A DNA stretch of 64,000 bases from Sipunculus nudus (GCA_026874595.1 CM049314.1:14004729-14068728), one strand, 5' to 3'; counted from the first letter of the stretch, positions 50,860 to 63,300 are shown. Made by a program: numbers and translations. Notes: generated by a model from the sequence alone, not told the origin.

Positions 50860-52085
50860 CAATTCAAATACCTGTATCGATGGGCGAGTGAAGAAGTAAC
50901 AGATGAGGACACGCTGGACGCTGCATTATTAGACAAAAGGTGGGCCATCCTGATTGGTGCTTGTGCTCCGACTATGACGAAGTCAAACGACTAAAAGAAA
51001 ATCTACCAGAAACTAGATGTCCTCAGATCCTCTGTAGAGTGTATCAATAAGTTTATATCGCTTGGAAACCTCAATCCAATGATAGGGCGTGACTGGTTGG
51101 TTCTGGGAGTAGTCATCAGTGGACAAGGAATGGACAAGTGGAAAAGCATTGACCCTCTTCCTTTGCAGGCCTGCGGAGCCCACGGCTTTCCTTATCACGA
51201 ACGGTGTTCCGCTTGCCGATCCGTAGCAAGACATCATGGATGCACTTTCGCTCAACTGGGTCTTACTTCATTGAATATGTCATCGTAAACGGGAAGGACA
51301 GGGCAGTCACGAAGAGTGACGAAAGGAATGTGTCGGGCACGTGTCGGAAAAATGTCATGAAGAAAATCATCGTTGTCAAGTTGGAAAACACTAACATGGT
51401 TGTGACATTGGCCAAGGAACTGGAGAGCCTTGGTCTAACCTGTATCTTACAAGCTGGAGAAAGATAGGGGACGCTTCCTTGGCACTTTCCATGTACCTGC
51501 ACTGAAGTTACTACAAAAAAGATGCATGATTGTTTGAAAGACAAAGAAATTGAGAATAAGCTCTTCAACTGCATCGTGTGCATCAAAATAACCTATCATT
51601 TGTCTCGAAGAAGATTTTTTCATCAGCGCACGCAGAACTGTACAAAACACGACGGTACATAGCAAATAGTACATAAATGCGCTACTCTTGAGTAATCAAA
51701 AATGGAAATGAAATTTAGAGGTACACTGACAGAAATGACGAAGCCATGAAGGCCATCGCTGTCTACTGGCAAAGCCAAAGTAGGTTACTTATACTCCTAG
51801 TGAAACTTGCTTTTATTTTCTCACCATTCTTGATACACGATACCATTCTTCAAGAATTCGCAGATGTATTAATCGTACATCTCTAACATAGGAAGGGCAA
51901 CCGCCAGGCCTAAGATAACCAAAGAGGATCATGCTCCTCTCCACTTGAGAAAATATATCCTTGAAAAGGGTCCTGCTAAACCGTTTTACTGCTCGCCTAG
52001 AGCGGGACCGGGGGCGAGAAAAGTATGGATTCAGGAAAGGCCGTTTAACAGCTGACAGAATCTTCACTGTTAGTCAACGGCAAAA
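50860..52085 (+). mobile_element. Degraded LINE with endonuclease and reverse-transcriptase blocks
   Basis: Across several frames the translation follows an apurinic-type LINE endonuclease. From 50938 there is RWAILIGACAPTMTKSND, then KKIYQKLDVLRSS, MIGRDWLVLGVVISGQGMDK (51079), a frame shift into AFLITNGV, SKTSWMHFRSTGSYFIEYVI and VNGKDRAVTKSDER, ending with KIIVVKLEN near 51395. Further on, RVLLNRFTARLE and KYGFRKGRLTADRIFTVSQ (about 51960-52075) match the N-terminal fingers of a LINE reverse transcriptase. The style is closest to RTE/CFDP2-like endonucleases, but the clade is uncertain. Multiple stops and frameshifts make it inactive; no catalytic YxDD block or 3' tail is present, so it is truncated. 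It lies about 600 bases upstream of the SLC5 start codon, in the same orientation. The open frame 50641-50994 may begin inside it. Confidence 0.7.
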
Positions 52086-52499
52086 GTGTCGGTAGCAAAA
52101 CCGCGACCTATGCTTACCCCTGTCACCAGTCGTGTTTTTCTTTCATGTAAAATCGATTATAGTCGAATGGCATTGGTCACATGGGCATGATTCAAGAGTA
52201 GGGGTGCATGGATGGGGTCGACTCATAAACGGTAAATACCCCCTATTTCGCTTGTCTAGAATGATTTATATTAAAATATACTTTGGTGAATCCCAGTAAC
52301 ATTCTAGTTACACTCGATGCCTAATTATTAATTATGCTCTAACATAAATCTAAACCGTAGATATGAAGATTAAAGTGTCGAGCAAAGTAACGAAGATCAA
52401 ATTTTTACAATGACTGTGCTTACGTATAATGCCAAGGTTGGTATTCAATTAGATTAGATGTTCAGCATCCGCCATGCATGCTGGCTATTGTAGAGTCCA

Positions 52500-52692
52500 G
52501 AGTGCGGAGTGTCCGATAAGGTAGATAACAGTTGTCCTGTTAACAATGGTCATAGCAGTACTGACTCAGTGGTGAGGTGGAAGGCACATGTAACACCCGT
52601 GTAACCGTCAGCTCCCAAACCGAGAGCAGACGACAGTAGACTCCACGCAGACGACAGTTCACTCAGAGTAGACGACAGACACAGAAGTAAAA
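52500..52692 (+). promoter_or_regulatory. Promoter-proximal region and 5' UTR of the SLC5 gene
   Basis: The start codon is in good context (AAAAATGG). Upstream lie a TGACTCA AP-1-type site (52562-52568), GATA motifs near 52523 and a GTTAAC half-site near 52539. AGACGACAG occurs three times at exactly 21-base spacing (52628-52636, 52649-52657, 52670-52678) just before the ATG. No clear TATA box is visible. The transcription start is not determined. Confidence 0.45.
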
Positions 52693-52797
52693 ATGGCGGG
52701 AGGAACTGGAGGCACGGCTCTCCGAGCCCAGATTGATGGCTTGGACATAACGGTTATCGTGGCGTATTTTGTGCTGATTATGGCCATTGGTATATGG
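52693..52797 (+). CDS. SLC5-family sodium/solute cotransporter, exon 1
   Basis: Encodes residues 1-35: a short N-terminus and most of the first membrane helix (VIVAYFVLIMAIGIW). The donor GTAGGT follows a complete codon (phase 0). The gene product would be a plasma-membrane symporter of the SGLT/SMIT group, which uses the sodium gradient to import sugars, inositols or related solutes. Four exons (52693-52797, 57569-57640, 59557-59661, 63079-63138) give 114 residues, all joined in phase 0. Family members are usually 580-720 residues, so about five sixths of the gene lies beyond the right edge. The ATG was chosen for its context and because the helix begins at the expected distance. SLC5 membership is firm; the subfamily is open. 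Confidence 0.85.
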
Positions 52798-53059
52798 GTA
52801 GGTACTCAGTTACATAAAATACGTATATATTAAACATTCAACGATTAATACATTTTTTTTATTCTTCTATCAATCTATCTATCAATCTATAGACCGGAGT
52901 GAGAGACGTCCCGATAGACAAACAGAATAATTACGTCTAGAATATACTTTACATTCACAAACAGAGTTAGGGGTATATGTTTGATTTCGGGAAGAAAGAA
53001 AAAATATGTCATTTCAATACGTCTAAGTATACATACATATATACATATATGTATAACAC

Positions 53060-53082
53060 ACACACACACACGCACACACACA

Positions 53083-53149
<67 letters not shown>
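53060..53149. repeat. Compound (CA)n(TA)n microsatellite in SLC5 intron 1
   Basis: Interrupted CA repeats with CGCA and AACA variants pass into about 18 TA dinucleotides. Confidence 0.97.
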
Positions 53150-54521
53150 GATTTGCTAAATAAACCATAAAGCAATACTTATATGTGCGGAGAGGGTGCG
53201 ATGCCAGTCATTGTTAATTGCCAATGTAAGATGTGTACATTGTTCATCTTTAACACCGAAGACGGCCAATTAAGACGCCAGATTTATCATTTCATTTCTT
53301 TACATGCAATAGTAAAAGTCAAAACAGCTTTATTAAAAAATTATATTTTAATATATTACATTTGTATTGTTAAGCGGGTTTACCTTTGTATGTAATGAAA
53401 ATGATCTAACCAAGGACGTTATGACAAAACACGTTACGATGACTAGGTTATACCGGTGCCAGCGTATACACATAAAATAATAATAACAGGTATAGTACTA
53501 AAGCTACTTGTCATTGACGATAAAAGTAGTTGACTTCCGACATATGGATTACTATAGAGACTTGTGATTAGAACAGACATTGTAGTTACAAAGCATGCAT
53601 GGTCTTCGAGACCCCGACATTCTATACAGGTACAAAAGGTATATGTGTAGTATGTCAAAGGTAAAGTACGTGAATCGCGTTTCTTACACCCTATTAGTAA
53701 CCGTAGACACTGAGGGACAACATCCAGATAAATGTAAAAACATGAAGCTCGACTTGGACTTAAGAGATGCAAAGACCTACACGGGATCAGTCTCATATTC
53801 TTACAAGCAAGTATGTCCGGGCTGCGCTCAGAGAGACCTTGCTCCAAAAGCCGCTGTGCCATTCATTTCATGAATTATGAACAAAGCATTTGAACCAATC
53901 AAGTGATTTACGTACTCTCCCTGTACGCTCCACACACACACACACACACACACACAAGAATTATGTTGCTGTTTTAAGATAAACGGTCGCATTGCAGAGA
54001 CCATGCTCAAGAATTCCTTCTAATCAAATTAAATTATGTTAACCTGTCCAGTGTCTGGTGCATGTGATCTTGTCCACAAGGTGTGTGAATATTTGGACTG
54101 TTCATTTTTATGTTTTACTGGATTGGTCATTAGGATTTGGTTATATTTTATGCGGCAGCCTTGCTTATAGTAAAGGGGACAAAACGGAAAAGGTCTGCAT
54201 TTTTTACATGACATGAACAACACAGATGGTGTCGAGTTTATGATCATTTTACTTCATTATACAGGGACACACACACACCCACACACATATATAAATATAC
54301 ATTCTCAACGTTTGCATTAACTTAGAAAGCTTCTTCGTCAGGTGGCAATATAAAGCTCAATATCATCATTTAACACCAAAAAGTGCGATTTTATAACTTT
54401 GAGCCACGAAAGCTTTTGCAAATAATAAAATTATTTTACTAAAAAAATGTAAGCATTCGTAATATAGTCACACAGTGCCCGGCAGACAGAAAACTAACAA
54501 ACAAATACACTCAGTAAATCA

Positions 54522-54522
<1 letters not shown>

Positions 54523-54584
<62 letters not shown>

Positions 54585-54586
54585 CA
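54523..54586. repeat. (AT)n microsatellite in SLC5 intron 1
   Basis: An AT run with one AAAT break. It is followed by TACAATTACAATTAC and TTTATATAGCGCC, which read in reverse resembles the GGCGCTATATAAA 3' end of LINEs, so a short minus-strand LINE tail may be present. Confidence 0.9.
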
Positions 54587-55252
54587 ATTACAATTACTAT
54601 TACAATCGTTAATTTATATAGCGCCGATGAATTAATATTTTGATTAACTTCGGACGCATCACAATGATAAAAGCATTTATCTTAAAACTGGCTGTATGGA
54701 TTTGATTTTAGCTGTTTCCTAAATTATATCAGATCCTTTATCTTCCTTAAAATATTGACAGACTATTTCAAAGTTGCGGGTAAAATGGATATTTATATAA
54801 TAACAAAAACAACAACAGTCAGGTATTCTGATTATTCTCTCTCGTCCTGATATAGATAGACCTTTGTGGTCAAACTTATCCCTGTCCATTTCATTGATAA
54901 CCATCAATTGTAAAGTCAGGGATATTGATTTCTAGATATGGCGTCTGAGTACAAAGTTACTACCTGGTGATACACCTAGGACTGACAGATAAGAGTACAT
55001 TGTCCAATATAACAGCCATGGGACAGATGATTAAATATAGGCCATGACAAGCCAGATATATATCCGTATCTGTGACATGTATATACGTGTGCCAGAACTA
55101 TTGCCTTGGCTATTGACGACTTTTGCTCTTGTCTAACTTTCGCTTGTTTTATAAAAACATATTAACTCGGTCGTTAGCGTCATATGATGTTAGAGCTAAC
55201 ATTGTATTAGTTTTGGGATTATGCGCTAGGTGGCGAAAACTCGTGTAACTAT

Positions 55253-55490
55253 GAAAGGATAAAATAAATGTTATTTTTGTCTTGATTTCACAAGAGCTCT
55301 GGTATTGATTATACAGAATAAATGAGTTAGTCTTGTTCTACCATTCCGAAAAATATAAAATACTTGTTTAATTAAAGAACAGATATTAAGAGCTACCAGA
55401 TATAAAGAGAGGATAAAAGAAATGTTACTTTTGTCTTGGTTTCAAAAGAGCTCTGGTATTGATTATACAGAACAAATAAGTTAGTCTTGT
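55253..55490. repeat. 154-bp tandem duplication in SLC5 intron 1
   Basis: The segment 55253-55336 recurs at 55407-55490 with few differences: both contain GAGCTCTGGTATTGATTATA, flanked by TTTGTCTTG and AGTTAGTCTTGT. Other introns and intergenic regions here lack similar local duplications. Confidence 0.85.
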
Positions 55491-57568
55491 GTACAAATAA
55501 CGTACATTCATGACTAGCTAGGATGACTCTCTTGCTGATCAGTTGTTAGTTGAAGCATCACATTTAGGTGGGAGAACAGTCTATGTTAATCCCTGAATAT
55601 TGTGAAGTTTAAGGCTTATATCGTATCATCATCAGACTCAATATATGACAGTGCCTTAAAATATTAAGTATGATTAAATTGGGTTACCTGTAGTCTTGCC
55701 TTGCTAAACTCTGCTGATCATACAACGGTTCTTCCAGAAGTTACAGTCAGTCTAACGCATATTTCTCTTATTAAATGCGGAGGAATTTACCAAATAGCAG
55801 TTGGCCAATTGCTTTGATAACAGAAGGGCCAGATTATTCATCGATTCACGTACATGTACATGTTCAAATAATACACCAATGATGGAGAAATTAGCTGAAT
55901 GTGCAATTTTCAAGATTTTGTACAGTCACCAGAAAAAAAATTAGGGGTCATCAGTTATGTGAAAAAGAGAGATGAAGATCTGGATACAGGAATTTCTAGG
56001 AGGAGGGGGGTTCTGGGAACTGATGCATGAAAGCCAAAAAGAAACCTTTCCCCTAAGTCAGGTTGTAGAAATTACAAAATAAACTTTTCGTGAAACTGAA
56101 GTGAATATATTTTACTATTCTGTAGAAAAAAATAATCATTTAAATATCCCTATAAATGAAATTTTATGTTCACCAAATGTCTTTACGGAGGATGTTAATC
56201 AAACGAAAATAATAACAGAGCATTCAGAGATACAATGTATTTGTTTTTTTCATTGTTTTTAATCACTTGGCAAACGCCAAAATATACTTCTGATCGAGAA
56301 GTTTTCATGCCTGAAAACAGAGAACGATCATTTCAAGCTTTACAAGCTCTTAGATAAGGTTCTTACCTGTCATAATAAAGAACATAATACTGGGAAGAAA
56401 CATAATTTTGTTAGAGGAAGGATCAACGTTCTTTGCATCGATCAGATAATGAAAATATATCTTGATTCACGTTATCGCGTTATTTATAACGTTATCAAGT
56501 AACACCGTCATGCGTGATACGACGCTGACGTCCCTTTCCTATCACTGAGGTACTTAATTATGTTATGTAGCCGGTGATTGACAGCAAAGATATAAGGAGT
56601 CTATAAATAGAAAAACTGACTATATTCCCATTTATTACCTCTTATTTGAGATGACTATCCCTCCTGTGCGATAACATGACAACTTAATAGAAATCTTTAA
56701 ATGTCAGAGAAATAATCGAAATATGCTAAACTTGGATACACTTTTATAAATACTATATACGAGAGGAGACATGTATAACGGGAGTGTATTTAACGGACAA
56801 AGTACAGAAAGTAGATCATGAAAAAGGGTTACATATTCTTACTCCCTTGTTGCATTTATCGTACAAAAGCTAATCTTGATAAAAATTTTATTAGATAATC
56901 TTGGTATAAATTGTGATATCTATTTCTGGAATCTTATTTTATCTATAAACAAATATTATATGTGTTATATTTCATTTGTGAAACTAAATTTATCCACTAT
57001 AACCGATTTCTAAGGTTGCACTGCAATGATATTTTACTAGTAGGGTGCGATTTGTATAAGGCGCAATGAGTAACGTTAATGTTTCCGCAGCTCCATTCTC
57101 TGGTTTTCTGCCTCTAACCATTGTTCTAAGCACTGACAACAAAAAAAAACAGCCGTATGTATTAATAGAAAGAAGCTTTTGGATAAAAAAAAACATATGA
57201 TGGTGATCGAGAAAACCTCAAGAATATTATGGATTGGTCCTTAATAAAATTTCTCCATCAAGTTACAACTTTGTCAAAGTATTGAGCTGGTGAAATGCTT
57301 TACTGTTCTTGCTTTCCTTTTTTGTGTTTGAGGTAGAGGCGTCTTTTTTTCAAATATTTTCAGCTCAAAAAATGCCTAACTGGGACAAAAAAAACCGGCT
57401 GTCGTCTTTCTAATGTGGTAGTTTCACTATATGTTATTATTATTATTTGTTAACATGTATAAATATTTCTCAGAGAAATGATGTCCTTGAACTGTATGTT
57501 CTTGTTACATTTCTCTTGCATTTTATTATGCTTCGAACTGTAAATGTTATTTTTCATGTATATTCCAG

Positions 57569-57640
57569 TCTATGCTGGGGGTCAAGCGTGGAACAGAAGA
57601 AGGGTATTTCTTGGCAGGGCGTTTTATGACGTGGCTTCCG
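57569..57640 (+). CDS. SLC5-family cotransporter, exon 2
   Basis: Encodes residues 36-59, SMLGVKRGTEEGYFLAGRFM plus TWLP. This is the loop and start of the second helix: GYFLAGR is the family block that reads GxFLAGRSM in human SGLT1 and SMIT1; here the Ser is Phe. Acceptor TATTCCAG and donor GTAAGT are both good. The preceding intron is 4771 bases. Confidence 0.9.
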
Positions 57641-58060
57641 GTAAGTATGACATCACAAATATGATTTGCATAATCTACATGAACCTAATCTTCGTTGGCG
57701 TAGAGGAAACTAATTGTTGCCATGTATTTAACAGCTGCCTTTAAACACTATATTAAAGTAAAATATATCTTCTTCAAAATGATTCATTGAGAAATTTCAT
57801 TAAAATATCCAACTTTTTTATCTTTGCCACACTGCCTTAATTCTCTTGGTTGAATTCCTATATAAATATATAACCAGGAATGCGTTTTAACATATACAAT
57901 GAAACAGGCTAGAGGGGTAACCTGAGAACTTGACTTAATCGATTCCCGTCTATAAATAGCAGTACTGCAGGGACATGGAAATTGAAATAGCATGGGAAAA
58001 CAAATAGAAACAATATAGTAAAGTAACAAATACCACAAGCTTAGAATCCCTATAAACATG

Positions 58061-58063
<3 letters not shown>

Positions 58064-58115
<52 letters not shown>
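58064..58115. repeat. (AT)n microsatellite in SLC5 intron 2
   Basis: About 26 AT dinucleotides ending 16 bases before the MITE. Confidence 0.97.
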
Positions 58116-58118
<3 letters not shown>

Positions 58119-58131
58119 TTTTTAAGGTCTT

Positions 58132-58789
58132 TATTACGATCATAAAGTATTCTGACGCGATTTCAGACCTGTGGGCGTGAAACTGTCCCCTATTCTGAAA
58201 GAAAAAGGAAGGCTGCTAACACCGCCACGTTGTTTGGTACGCAGCCATTCCGTGAATGAGGGAATCCTTTGGAAATCCAACATGATGTTAGTCTCGCTAG
58301 ATTTATTCTAATTTTGAAATTAATAATTTTAAAGATGCATTTTAGTTTATATTTTTAACTGTTACGTTAATATTTTTTTAATATGAAGAAAAATACAGTT
58401 TATTTACTACAGTTTATACAAAAGTTGTTATTTATATTTTTGAGGTTATCAACCAATAACCAATCAAAAAAGGCATCATGTGTTTCTATGAATGGACGAA
58501 TACCTCTAAAAAAACAGAGATTAAGTGCCGCCACCAGTGAGAAAAGCAATTATGTCTGTCCAGATATCCTGACCCTTTATGATGAAAGACCAGCAGAAGT
58601 GATTAAATGTAGATTTTAGTCCGGAAACACAAGATAACTAGACTTTAAGGACCGAAACAGTAAATCACCTTATTATCGTTCACACTCTGAATTCGGCTGT
58701 TGGAAGCCTTCACTTTTCTTTCAGTAAAAAGGGGATGATATCACGCCCACAAGTCTGAAATTGCTTCAGAATACTTTATTATCATAATA
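58132..58789. mobile_element. MITE-like element with about 87-bp inverted ends
   Basis: The left arm (58132-58218) and right arm (about 58700-58789) are reverse complements with roughly 80-85% identity. Shared blocks include ATAAAGTATTCTGA, ATTTCAGAC, TGTGGGCGTGA, CTGAAAGAAAA and GAAGGCT. The 480-base interior has no recognised coding sequence. Length, long inverted ends and lack of a transposase fit a miniature inverted-repeat transposable element. AT-rich flanks prevent a sure target-site call. It sits wholly within SLC5 intron 2. Confidence 0.78.
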
Positions 58790-59556
58790 TATACCTTGAC
58801 AAACCATATATATCATGTTTAAAGTGATTCAGGCGTTGTGAAAATATACAGGACCAAAGGAAAAAAAAATCAGTTGTCTTAACATTCGCTGATTGTGAAT
58901 TCCACAAAGTGATGATCATATGCAGGCAAAAAGTTATGATGCATTTTTATATGGATACAACTCTTAGCACAGAGAGAGAGAGAGCAGTTTTATAGTCACT
59001 GTCAGTAAAACTGCAAATCATATTACAGCCATGCAGACCGCACCTTGACCATGTAGGCCGTTGTTATTATTAATCATATTAATTGTATTATGAAATACAA
59101 CCTTTACAGATATGTCGGGGGTTCAAAGGGGAAAATATGAAAACCGAACAAAATTTAAGTGAAGTGCATGATGCTAATAAGTAGATGACATCCTTATCCT
59201 GCAAACTCGTTGATTCCTTTCGTGAAAGCATATTGTTAAATTCTGCTGTTTCGAAATTTAATTTTGTTCTATAAGTAACAACATGCAGTGCAAGCCATCA
59301 GAATAGCTTTGCTTAAACCACGCATATCACTTTCGGTCATCGTATTTTATGGACGAAGCCCCTAAAATAAAAAAGTTGTTTGTTTAGGTCAGTAAGCTGC
59401 AAAGGACGGCTTTGATGTGATTAGTTTATATTGCTTGACTGAGAATTTCATAAAAGATATTTTTTCCTGTTCAGTTGATACGGCTGGTTATTTATAGGTT
59501 AAATGTACTTTTCATTGAGAATATGCCTTGACGTTGACCTTTACGTGTACTTTCAG

Positions 59557-59661
59557 GTGGGAGCTTCGTTGTTTGCCACCAACATCGGCAGTGAGCATTA
59601 CGTGGGTCTTTCCGGTTCCGGTGCTCAGGCCGGTATCGGGGTGGCTGCCTTCGAGTTCAAC
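59557..59661 (+). CDS. SLC5-family cotransporter, exon 3
   Basis: Encodes residues 60-94. It contains [20 protein letters not shown], the most conserved SLC5 block. By alignment with human SGLT1, N68, H73 and E92 correspond to N78, H83 and E102, residues that contact the sugar in that transporter. Glu at residue 72 (GSEH) replaces the Gly of SGLT1 (GSGH) and agrees with the SMIT1/SLC5A3 version. Acceptor TTTCAG, donor GTAAGA. The intron before it is 1916 bases. Confidence 0.92.
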
Positions 59662-60871
59662 GTAAGATCTTTATTTAACAGACATGACCATTTATCCAAA
59701 CCCTCTTTCATATGGATACGTTTTGTATCATCTGACCATTACAGATAATTGACAGTATACAGTATTACAAAAAAAAATCCCCAGTCTCCTATATCCAAAA
59801 TGAGTTTTAATATTCCTATCTGTTGCCGAGCACACAGGCGTTTTTAACCTTTCTCAGGAAACAGCTTCAAAACGTGGACGTCGCAAGTCGGAGGTAGTAA
59901 GTCAAAATTCAAAGATTGTCACACCAAGGGCGAAATTCTTGCTTTGAGATATTACAATAAAGGCACCGTAATCTGATGATGGTTTAGTGCTGAACCTGTA
60001 ACAACAATAGGTTCGTAGTTTCAAGTACCCTTAGGACACCAAAACCCCTGTCAAAGGTCTTCTCCACAAAGGTGCACCCTCTTCATGTCGGAATGAATAA
60101 CAAGTGACCATGAGCGGCAGGCATATTGTAATTGTATATAATTCTCTCTAACTTCTTACTTAGCTATACTTATTATGGACCCAAGGGATGTAGCAGTAAT
60201 TAATACTTCCAAGGGACAAGGATTAAGACCTGCTATTCGAGGACATCAAACTGTAAAACTATCACATTAAACTTTATCCTGAAGTGTGTCGTGACCCACG
60301 GTACCGATTCTATTTGACTGTGTTATGAATTACTTCTGCTGTTTATTGTCTATATCCATCTGGATACCCTGTCCGTGTGTATCCATCACGGAGCACTGGT
60401 TGACCTGTATGACACCTGTCATGTGACCAGCACGCATCTATCTGTTATCACCTCTCGTTATCTACGGGTCCGATGACCATGATAAGTGTCGCCATACACC
60501 ATCAACCTTGGTGGTGACATTCAAAACAGTGTTGTCCTCAACACCAGGACACGTGAAGAAAAGAATCATGTTCTTGTAAACCCCCCACCCCAAACACACA
60601 CACACACTCGCATCCAGTACTTCCCGTTATAAATAATTTCACTTAGTCTAATTATGATTAAAATTTTCTAAAATACAATCATGAAATCCCTGTAACTGGT
60701 ATCCGCAGATCTGGGACTAATTTCATTGTAAAGCATTGCACATGCAGTATTTAACGTATTGTTTATCGATAATTCTAATTTTCATTAGGTTTGATCCTGC
60801 ATATATGGTATTTTTATATTTATTTACCTTGTACAGCTGATATTTCTGACTGGAATTAAAACATGTGAGGC

Positions 60872-60873
<2 letters not shown>

Positions 60874-60927
<54 letters not shown>
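60874..60927. repeat. (AT)n microsatellite in SLC5 intron 3
   Basis: About 27 AT dinucleotides. Confidence 0.97.
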
Positions 60928-60929
<2 letters not shown>

Positions 60930-63078
60930 TTCAATTGCCTTTGTCAAATATTTCGGCCTCCTTCAATCCTAGCTACGCCCCTGCGTGACAGCGACTTTAG
61001 TTGGTTCTTATGCCCAGGTGGCAGTTTGTGCATGTTGCTTTAAGTCGCCTTCGTTGAAAAATGAAGATATCATACCTATCACGTGATAAGATATAATCCT
61101 TTCAGATCATCAGTGCTGTGATATGAATGTATTTTATCTTGTTAGAAAGCTTCCATTGAACAACCATTTCCTGAGTAACAGTGTTCAAGATGACAGGTTC
61201 CAGTTAAAAAAAGCAACCGACATTTTACGGCTCACTTAAAATTTAACATCTTTAGTAATAAATCAATCCGTGACTATACAAGTGGTTATTTAATTGTTAC
61301 AGCAAGTGTCTTGATTAAGCACACAAGAATGCAATATGTATCATTTACATTTCTACGCATTGACCTTCGATGACGCAGCAATGGTATAATCAATTGAAAA
61401 TGCTGTAAATAGGAAGGACCTGGCGCATGCGCAATAGGCAATATCACGTGACCAATGCTCCTGCAGTAAAAGTGGAGCAAATCAATCATACATCAGATTA
61501 TTTATCGACTCATGATAAAATGGAAATTCTCAGAAATATGTAAGATCCTTATAAGATATCATTCTTTTCCAGCTACCTGGAGCTTTTTCAATACTAAATC
61601 GCTTTTAGTATAGTTAAAGCGCTAACCCACAAATAGTTTCTATAGGTGTATGAGTTTGGACTTGTACCGACAAGTGCAGTTGGACTGGGGTCTGTATTTT
61701 GTTAGGATCGTTAGCTTTGCCCTGACCCAGATAAACTATAAATAAATCACAAGATCGATACTGAGGCCAAATAAGGTATCAACCCACCCGCCTGGCATGT
61801 CAGGATGGTTGTTTTAGGGCAAACGCTGTACTAAAAGCGGAAAGAATAATTAGATCCTATCTTAAAAATGTATTCACATTTTGATGAAAAAAAATACCAG
61901 CTATTTAGAGCAGGTGATTTTTTTTAGAGCATATGCACATAACATACCATATACTCTTAAGTGAACCATACACTGCATGCTTACGCAATGGTCTCATTAT
62001 ATTTCTTCTACTCATTATTTTCATCCTTTTGAATGAAATGGATTAGCAAAGGAGAGATGTGATGAGACCTAGGTGTATGAGATGTTAAGTGTGCCAAAGG
62101 TATTTCGCTTTCACGTGATAATGAATTCACATTTTTTAAGATAACATGGAAAACTTTATTTGCTATACATACGTTATAAAAGTATCACATACAAAAGTAT
62201 ATGTCTTAATTAGCTTGTTGTAAAAATTCCCCTAAGAAGAATAAATAAATAAATTTATAAAATCGTATATAAAAGATATTTCTCTACAGATTAGTTTTCC
62301 GCAAGGGATCGGATTAGTTCACGGATTACTGTCACGTAGGTACTCGTTAAAGTACTTTATGAATAACTTGGGAATGACCGATAACGAACTCCAGATTTCA
62401 TATATTTTGAATGGATGATGTGCTTAGTGATTGTAATGTTTAACTATAGCATTCGCCTTTTTAAGCTATCTCTTATGGTAAATTGATTCAAACGATGTTA
62501 AAAAAAAAGTTCCGACTATCTTCCTAGCCGTTTCAATAACCCTATTAAGTAACTTCCGTTCCTCGGCATGCTTCCCCATGTCTATGATCAACTCCTTGGT
62601 TTTCCCAAGGAAGACTAGTTATTGATAAGGAGAGATCTTTCAAATAGGAAGTGCTTCCTTACAAAGCATCGCGTTCTATCAGCGTCATTGAATAAATTAA
62701 CTGATGTGGGCCTATATATATATCGATCACATAATGTCTACACTTTGTCCATGCATGCACACTGAACATGTTCTGTTTCTGATGAATTGATTTTAGAATT
62801 TTAATATATCTTCATTTTGTTCAGAACGCGTTTTTAAATCTTTATATACTCAGTAATACAGTTTATTCGTGTAATATATTGTTATATAAGAATTAAAGCC
62901 CTGTTGGGGAGAGATACCATGTGTTTGTGCGTGTAATTGTATTGAACATGTTCAGTGTTTGGTTACCGTAAATGTGTGTACGTATTTGTGTGTACGTGCA
63001 AGGTTTTTTTGTGCATATAATTATCACTCTCTCTAATTATCACTCTAATTCTCTAATTTTATTTCTTCTGTTATACAG

Positions 63079-63138
63079 GCGTTGTTTCTGCTGCCAGCCT
63101 TGGGATGGATTTTTATCCCTGTCTTCATTGCAAGTGGT
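63079..63138 (+). CDS. SLC5-family cotransporter, exon 4
   Basis: Encodes residues 95-114, ALFLLPALGWIFIPVFIASG, a membrane helix matching the ALGWxFxPxYIxxG block of SGLT/SMIT proteins. Acceptor ATACAG, donor GTAAGT. The following exon should begin with a TMPEYL-like block, which is not found before position 64000. The preceding intron is 3417 bases. Confidence 0.88.
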
Positions 63139-63156
63139 GTAAGTTTACAATTCTCC

Positions 63157-63300
63157 TTCTTCTTCTTCTTCTTCTTCTTATTATTATTATTATTATGATT
63201 ATTTTATTATTATTATTTTAATTATAATTATTATTATAATAATTATTATTTTTTCTTTTATTTTTATTATTTTATTATAATAATAATATAGGCCCTATAT
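63157..63300. repeat. (TTC)n(TTA)n tract in SLC5 intron 4
   Basis: TTC repeats pass into TTA and ATT repeats beginning 18 bases after the exon 4 donor. Confidence 0.92.

Noticed and set aside
50631-50948. 105-codon minus-strand ORF and other overlapping ORFs at 50.6-51.7 kb as host genes
   Set aside because: The plus-strand translation follows LINE endonuclease blocks across frames; the minus-strand frames are incidental.
51813-52067. 84-codon minus-strand basic ORF
   Set aside because: It is antisense to the reverse-transcriptase block KYGFRKGR on the plus strand.
57784-58143. 119-codon minus-strand ORF with a run of Ile-Tyr
   Set aside because: The Ile-Tyr run is the (AT)n tract; the rest is intronic and unrecognised.
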